NCBI RefSeq assembly: GCF_039631355.1
Contig: NZ_JBDIVF010000008.1
Span: 1 to 64,000 of the forward strand
Length of the DNA stretch: 64,000 nt
From: Uliginosibacterium paludis
GTDB taxonomy: Bacteria > Pseudomonadota > Gammaproteobacteria > Burkholderiales > Rhodocyclaceae
Reading direction: 5' to 3'
Under the pieces are notes generated by a model. The model ran no database searches. It was not told where the DNA came from and saw only the letters and a program-made list of their open reading frames with translations. Positions 59,762 through 64,000 of the stretch are shown in pieces. Numbering within the stretch: the stretch's first letter is position 1; each line of letters begins with the position of its first letter. Made by a program: the position numbers and the translations under genes.

Positions 59762-61531
59762 TTACTTCTTCTTTTGCGGAGGCAGGTCGGTACACGAACC
59801 TTCAAACACTTCCGCCGCCATGCCGATCGATTCGCCCAGGGTCGGGTGCGGATGGATGGTCTTGCCGATATCCACCGGATCGCAGCCCATTTCAATCGCC
59901 AGCGTGATTTCACCGATCATGTCGCCGGCATTGGGGCCAACGATGCCGCCACCGATGATGCGATGGGTTTCCTCATCGAAGATCAGCTTGGTGAAACCGT
60001 AGTCGCAACCGTTGGCAATCGCGCGGCCCGAAGCGGCCCACGGGAACTTGCCCACGCCGATCTTGCGGCCCTTGGCTTTCGCCTCGGTTTCAGTCACACC
60101 GACCCACGCCACTTCCGGCTCGGTATAAGCCACACCCGGAATGACGGAAGCATCGAAGTACGACTTCTGACCGGCGGCCACTTCAGCCGCCACATGCGCT
60201 TCATGCACGCCCTTGTGAGCCAGCATCGGCTGGCCGACGATGTCGCCGATGGCGAAGATGTGCGACACGTTGGTGCGCTGTTGCTTGTCGACCTGAATGA
60301 AGCCGCGATCCGTCACGATCACGCCAGCCTTCTCGGCACCGATCTTCTTGCCGTTCGGGCTGCGACCGACGGCCACCAGCACCATGTCATATTTCTGCTC
60401 GACATCCGGTGCCTGCTCGCCATCGAACTTGACCAGTACTCCATCCGGACGGCAGGTCACGCCCACCGTGCGGGTCTTGAGCATGATCTTGTCGAAGCGA
60501 TGCAGGTTCTGCTTCTCCCACACCTTCACCAGATCACGGTCAGCACCCGGCATCAGGCCGTCACCCATTTCAACCACATCGATCCGGGCTCCCAGCGTGG
60601 AATACACGGTCGCCATTTCGAGACCGATGATGCCGCCGCCGATGACCAGCATGCGCTTGGGAACACTGCGCAGCTCAAGCGCGCCGGTCGAGTCGACAAT
60701 GCGCGGATCTTCCGGGATGAAGGGCAGATTCACGACCGACGAACCAGCCGCGATGATGCACTTCTGGAACTTGATGACCTTCTTCTCGCCGGTACGGCCC
60801 TGGCCTTCACCTGCGGTGAGCTCGACCTCGACGTGATTCGGATCGATGAACATGCCGTAGCCGCGCACGACATCCACCTTGCGCGCCTTGGCCATGCCGG
60901 TCAGGCCGGTCGTCAGCTTGTTGATGACCTTCTGCTTGTGCGCACGCAGACGATCGATGTCGATCTTCGGCGCATCAAAGGCCACGCCGACATCCGCAAA
61001 ATGCGAAGCCTCGTCAATGACGTTGGCAACATGCAGCAGCGCCTTGGAGGGGATGCAGCCCACGTTCAGGCAGACGCCGCCCAGCGTCGCGTAACGCTCG
61101 ACGAGCACGGTCTTCATGCCGAGGTCGGCCGAACGGAATGCCGCGGAATAACCGCCAGGGCCTGCGCCCAGCACCAGCATCTCGCACTCGATATCTGCAG
61201 CGCCGCTGTGGCTGCCTGCCACCGGCGCAGCAGCCGGCGCAGTGGCTGGGGCCGGGGCTTCAGCCTTGGGCGCTGCCGCCGCTCCTGCAGACACGGCATC
61301 CAGCATCAGCAGCACGCTGCCTTCGGACACACGATCCCCGACCTTGACCGAGACGGACTTCACCACGCCTGCGGCGGGAGAAGGCACATCCAGCGTGGCC
61401 TTGTCGGATTCGAGCGTAGCGATGCTGTCATCAACACCGATGGTGTCACCCGGCTTCACGAACAGCTCGATGACCGGCACATCCTTGAAGTCCCCGATAT
61501 CGGGAACCTTCACTTCAATCAGTTGGCTCAT
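59762..61531 (-). CDS. lpdA: Dihydrolipoamide dehydrogenase (E3) with N-terminal lipoyl domain
   Basis: E3 reoxidises dihydrolipoamide in the pyruvate dehydrogenase complex and passes electrons to NAD. The 589-residue protein has an extra N-terminal lipoyl domain (1-80, lipoyl-Lys44 in ESDKATLDVP) and an Ala/Pro linker. The FAD domain begins LVLGAGPGGYSAAF, and the redox disulfide is Cys154-Cys159 in GGVCLNVGCIPSKALL. NAD-binding LVIGGGIIGLEMA and the C-terminal dimer domain with HPHPTLGE follow. Lipoylated E3 is known from several betaproteobacteria. It is the last gene of aceE-aceF-lpdA and a strong terminator follows. Confidence 0.97.
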   Translation of the reverse strand: MSQLIEVKVPDIGDFKDVPVIELFVKPGDTIGVDDSIATLESDKATLDVPSPAAGVVKSVSVKVGDRVSEGSVLLMLDAVSAGAAAAPKAEAPAPATAPAAAPVAGSHSGAADIECEMLVLGAGPGGYSAAFRSADLGMKTVLVERYATLGGVCLNVGCIPSKALLHVANVIDEASHFADVGVAFDAPKIDIDRLRAHKQKVINKLTTGLTGMAKARKVDVVRGYGMFIDPNHVEVELTAGEGQGRTGEKKVIKFQKCIIAAGSSVVNLPFIPEDPRIVDSTGALELRSVPKRMLVIGGGIIGLEMATVYSTLGARIDVVEMGDGLMPGADRDLVKVWEKQNLHRFDKIMLKTRTVGVTCRPDGVLVKFDGEQAPDVEQKYDMVLVAVGRSPNGKKIGAEKAGVIVTDRGFIQVDKQQRTNVSHIFAIGDIVGQPMLAHKGVHEAHVAAEVAAGQKSYFDASVIPGVAYTEPEVAWVGVTETEAKAKGRKIGVGKFPWAASGRAIANGCDYGFTKLIFDEETHRIIGGGIVGPNAGDMIGEITLAIEMGCDPVDIGKTIHPHPTLGESIGMAAEVFEGSCTDLPPQKKK

Positions 61532-61547
61532 TGTTCAGTTCCTCGCC

Positions 61548-63188
61548 TCAGAGCAGCACGCGGCGGAAATCCTGCAGCACGCCGGCAAAGTAGGCATTGA
61601 AGCGGGCCGCGGCAGCGCCGTCGATCACGCGGTGATCCCAGGACAGCGACAGCGGCAGCATCAGGCGCGGGGCGAACTGCTTGCCGTCCCAGACCGGGCG
61701 GATCTGCGACTTGCACACGCCCATGATCGCGACTTCCGGTGCATTGATGATCGGCGTGAAATACACGCCGCCGATGCCACCCAGCGAGCTGATCGAGAAG
61801 CAGCCGCCCTGCATCTGGTCAGGCTTGAGCTTGCCGTCGCGAGCCAGCTTGGCCAGATCGCCCATTTCCTTGGCAATCTCGATGACACCCTTCTTGTCGG
61901 CATCCTTGATGACCGGCACGACGAGGCCATTCGGCGTATCTGCAGCGAAACCGATGTGGAAGTATTTCTTCAGCACCAGGTTGTCGCCATCGAGCGAAGC
62001 ATTGAACTCGGGGAACTTCTTCAGCGCAGCCACCGCAGCCTTGATCATGAAGGCCAGCATGGTGAGCTTGGTGCCGGACTTTTCCAGCTCCTTGTTCATC
62101 TGCACGCGGAAGGCTTCCAGTTCGGTAATGTCAGCATCATCATGGTTGGTGACGTGCGGGATAACCACCCAGTTGCGATGCAGGTTGGCACCGGAGATCT
62201 TCTTGATGCGCGACAGCGGCTGGGTTTCGACAGCGCCGAACTTGCTGAAGTCGACCTTCGGCCAAGGCAACAGGTTGATACCGCCTACGCCTGCACCGGC
62301 GGCGGGCGCCGCTGCCACGGCGCCGGAAGCCACCTGGGCAATCACGCCCTTGATGTAGTTCTGGACGTCTTCCTTGAGGATGCGCCCCTTGGGACCGGTG
62401 GCAGCGACCTTGGTGATATCGACACCCAGTTCGCGTGCAAAGCGACGCACGCCCGGGCTGGCATGCGACATGGCGGCCGATGCGGTCGCCGCCACGGCCG
62501 AAGCCGCAGCAACAGGAGCAGCGGCGGGCGCCGGAGCAGCGACCGGAGCCGGCGCTGCAGCAGCAGGCGCCGGTGCGGAGGCGGCAGCAGGCGCAGAACC
62601 CGCTGCGGCAGCACCTTCGAGGATCGCCAGCACGGCGCCTTCGGCAACACGGTCACCCACCTTGACGAGCACTTCCTCGACCACGCCTGCGGCAACCGCC
62701 GGCACTTCCATGGTGGCCTTGTCGGATTCGAGCGTGGCCACCGGAGCGTCCAGCGCAATGGTGTCGCCCACCTTGATGAACACTTCGATGACCGGTACAT
62801 CCTTGAAGTCGCCGATATCAGGCACCTTCAGTTCGATCTTGCCCACGGCTGCGGGCGCAGCCGGTGCAGCAGCGGGGGCCGGTGCTGCGGCAGGCGCCGG
62901 TGCCGGTGCCGGTGCAGCAGCGGCCGGAGCGGGCGCGGCGGCTTCCCCAGCGGCCTCCAGGACGACCACGACTGCGCCTTCGCCGACACGGTCACCCACC
63001 TTGACGCGGACTTCCTTGACCACGCCGGCGGCCGAAGACGGCACTTCCATGGTGGCCTTGTCGGACTCCAGGGTCAGCAGCGGATCGTCGATCTTGACGC
63101 TGTCACCCGGCTTGACGGACACCTCGATGACCGGGACATCCTTGAAATCGCCGATATCGGGGACTTTGACTTCGATGAGTTGGCTCAT
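61548..63188 (-). CDS. aceF: Dihydrolipoamide acetyltransferase (E2) of pyruvate dehydrogenase
   Basis: E2 forms the core of the pyruvate dehydrogenase complex and transfers the acetyl group to CoA. The 546-residue protein has two lipoyl domains (about 1-80 and 117-192; Lys44 and Lys157 in ESDKATMEVP) joined by Ala/Pro-rich linkers. An E3/E1-binding domain follows at about 241-278 (SPGVRRFARELGVD). The catalytic domain carries the motif HRVIDG (His519, Asp523). The start MSQLIEVKVPDIG was chosen over an in-frame ATG ten codons upstream. It lies 16 bases before lpdA and 80 after aceE. Confidence 0.98.
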   Translation of the reverse strand: MSQLIEVKVPDIGDFKDVPVIEVSVKPGDSVKIDDPLLTLESDKATMEVPSSAAGVVKEVRVKVGDRVGEGAVVVVLEAAGEAAAPAPAAAAPAPAPAPAAAPAPAAAPAAPAAVGKIELKVPDIGDFKDVPVIEVFIKVGDTIALDAPVATLESDKATMEVPAVAAGVVEEVLVKVGDRVAEGAVLAILEGAAAAGSAPAAASAPAPAAAAPAPVAAPAPAAAPVAAASAVAATASAAMSHASPGVRRFARELGVDITKVAATGPKGRILKEDVQNYIKGVIAQVASGAVAAAPAAGAGVGGINLLPWPKVDFSKFGAVETQPLSRIKKISGANLHRNWVVIPHVTNHDDADITELEAFRVQMNKELEKSGTKLTMLAFMIKAAVAALKKFPEFNASLDGDNLVLKKYFHIGFAADTPNGLVVPVIKDADKKGVIEIAKEMGDLAKLARDGKLKPDQMQGGCFSISSLGGIGGVYFTPIINAPEVAIMGVCKSQIRPVWDGKQFAPRLMLPLSLSWDHRVIDGAAAARFNAYFAGVLQDFRRVLL

Positions 63189-63203
63189 TGTTTTCTCCGT
63201 GAG

Positions 63204-63258
63204 AAGGCCGGCCTGCAAGCGGGGAGCCGCGTCATGCGGTCCTCCCCTGCCCGGCCTT
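63204..63258 (-). other. Extended hairpin between aceE and aceF
   Basis: Three nested paired segments, AAGGCCGG/CCGGCCTT (63204-63211 with 63251-63258), GGGGAG/CTCCCC (63221-63226 with 63242-63247) and CCGC/GCGG (63227-63230 with 63236-63239), would form one long interrupted stem. It fills most of the 80-base aceE-aceF gap and ends 16 bases before the aceF start. No T run follows, so a role in mRNA processing or relative expression is more likely than termination. Confidence 0.5.
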
Positions 63259-63268
63259 CACTGATTCA

Positions 63269-64000
63269 TCAGGCAAACAGCGGGTTCGGCTTGTTGGCGT
63301 CGATGCCGTACTTGGCGATGGCTTCCGCCACCTTCGCACGTTCGATCTTGCCTTCTTCGGCCAGTGCAGCCAGAGCGGCCACAGTCACCCAGCGGCGATC
63401 CACCTCGAAGTGGTCGCGCAGTGCCTCACGGGTGTCGGAACGACCGAAACCATCGGTTCCCAGCACCACGAACTTGTTCGGCACGTACGGACGGATCTGC
63501 TCGGCGTAGAGACGGATGTAGTCGGTCGCCACCACCACCGGGCCCTCGGAGCCCTTGAGCTTGGCTTCGACATGCGACACACGACGCTCTTCGAGCGGGT
63601 GCAGCATGTTCCAGCGGGCGGCGGACTGCCCGTCGCGTGCCAGCTCGTTGAAGCTCGGCGCACCCCAGATGTCGGACTCGATACCCCAGTCGGCACGCAG
63701 CAGCTCGGCCGCAGCGATCACCTCGCGGAAGATCGTGCCGGAACCCATCAGCTGAACGCGCGGGCCCTTGCTCTTGGCGCCGTCACGGAACTTGTACAGG
63801 CCCTTGATGATGTCGGCTTCCGAGCCTTCCGGCATGGCCGGATGCTCGTAGTTTTCGTTCATCACCGTGATGTAGTAGTACACATCTTCCTGCTCGGCAT
63901 ACATGCGGCGCAGGCCGTCCTGGAAGATCACCGCGACTTCGTAGGAGAAGGTCGGGTCATAGCTCACGCAGTTCGGGATGGTGTGAGCCAGCACATGACT
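63269..64000 (-). CDS. aceE: Pyruvate dehydrogenase E1 component, C-terminal part
   Basis: The C-terminal 243 residues of the homodimeric (AceE-type) pyruvate dehydrogenase, which decarboxylates pyruvate with thiamine diphosphate. The 5' part lies beyond the window end. Recognisable segments are HTIPNCVSYDPTFSYEVAVI, YYYITVMNENYEHPAMPEG and the C-terminal transketolase-like domain with VVLGTDGFGRSDTREALRDH. The frame stays open to base 64000, so the gene is interrupted only by the window edge. It should head the aceE-aceF-lpdA operon. Confidence 0.96.
   Translation of the reverse strand, partial: SHVLAHTIPNCVSYDPTFSYEVAVIFQDGLRRMYAEQEDVYYYITVMNENYEHPAMPEGSEADIIKGLYKFRDGAKSKGPRVQLMGSGTIFREVIAAAELLRADWGIESDIWGAPSFNELARDGQSAARWNMLHPLEERRVSHVEAKLKGSEGPVVVATDYIRLYAEQIRPYVPNKFVVLGTDGFGRSDTREALRDHFEVDRRWVTVAALAALAEEGKIERAKVAEAIAKYGIDANKPNPLFA

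Noticed and set aside
62480..62960. Apparent low-complexity repeats in aceF
   Set aside because: They encode the Ala/Pro-rich swinging linkers between lipoyl domains, normal for E2 proteins, and are not a DNA repeat element.
59081..63509. Two very long open frames on the plus strand (839 and 755 codons) opposite the thiolase, lpdA and aceF genes
   Set aside because: They are mirror images of strongly supported minus-strand genes, have no family similarity and odd composition. In GC-rich DNA the antisense frame stays open by codon bias.
1..64000. CRISPR arrays, insertion sequences, prophage, integrase or attachment sites
   Set aside because: I found no evenly spaced direct repeats, transposase or integrase motifs, nor tRNA-adjacent gene disruption.

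Overview
The window is a housekeeping stretch of a high-GC proteobacterial chromosome, most likely betaproteobacterial and probably Rhodocyclales-like. This is inferred from family make-up and gene order, not from a search. Pointers are lptD-surA-pdxA-rsmA, bamB-der-hfq-hflX-hflK-hflC-hisZ-purA, HemJ as the protoporphyrinogen oxidase, HisZ, a polyhydroxybutyrate-type thiolase, type IV pilus motors PilT and PilU, and an E3 subunit with its own lipoyl domain. I see no phage, insertion sequence, CRISPR array or conjugative gene. Coding density is very high and many neighbours overlap by 1 to 17 bases.

Layout: 0-2.4 kb holds rpsP-rimM-trmD-rplS and tRNA-Thr on the minus strand. 2.5-6.5 kb holds a plus-strand signalling operon: a receiver-PAS-histidine kinase, a NarL-type regulator and a GGDEF diguanylate cyclase. 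6.5-11.2 kb holds yggU-yggT-proC-yggS facing away from pilT-pilU. 11.4-16.3 kb holds an RNA methyltransferase, hemJ and an SDR protein on minus, then an iron-sulfur flavoprotein reductase and a degenerate EAL-HDOD protein on plus. 16.3-21.5 kb is a nucleotide-sugar block (manC, galE, rfbC, srkA, a sugar nucleotidyltransferase). 21.5-28.1 kb is lptD-surA-pdxA-(patatin lipoprotein)-rsmA. 28.1-29.5 kb is amgK plus a MazG-like gene. 29.5-48.8 kb is a long minus-strand array from ndk and rlmN down to rnr and rlmB, interrupted only by a plus-strand tRNA-Leu. 48.9-54.8 kb holds an orphan membrane histidine kinase, tilS, accA and a PilZ-domain protein of unknown function. 55-58.3 kb holds thyA-folA, phoU, rpiA and a YidB-like gene. 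58.4-64 kb holds a thiolase and the pyruvate dehydrogenase genes aceE (cut by the window end), aceF and lpdA.

How the genes work together: most serve translation (ribosomal proteins, rRNA and tRNA modification), envelope assembly (LptD, SurA, BamB, YfgM, RodZ, PilF), central metabolism and nucleotide synthesis. A secondary theme is surface behaviour and cyclic-di-GMP: a diguanylate cyclase with an apparent inhibitory site, a PilZ protein, a degenerate EAL-HDOD protein, and pilus retraction and assembly genes. I found no clearly new multi-gene system. The best leads are the PilZ protein of unknown architecture, the kinase-regulator-cyclase operon, the patatin lipoprotein inserted in a conserved operon, amgK without a neighbouring murU, and several intergenic hairpins lacking U-tracts.
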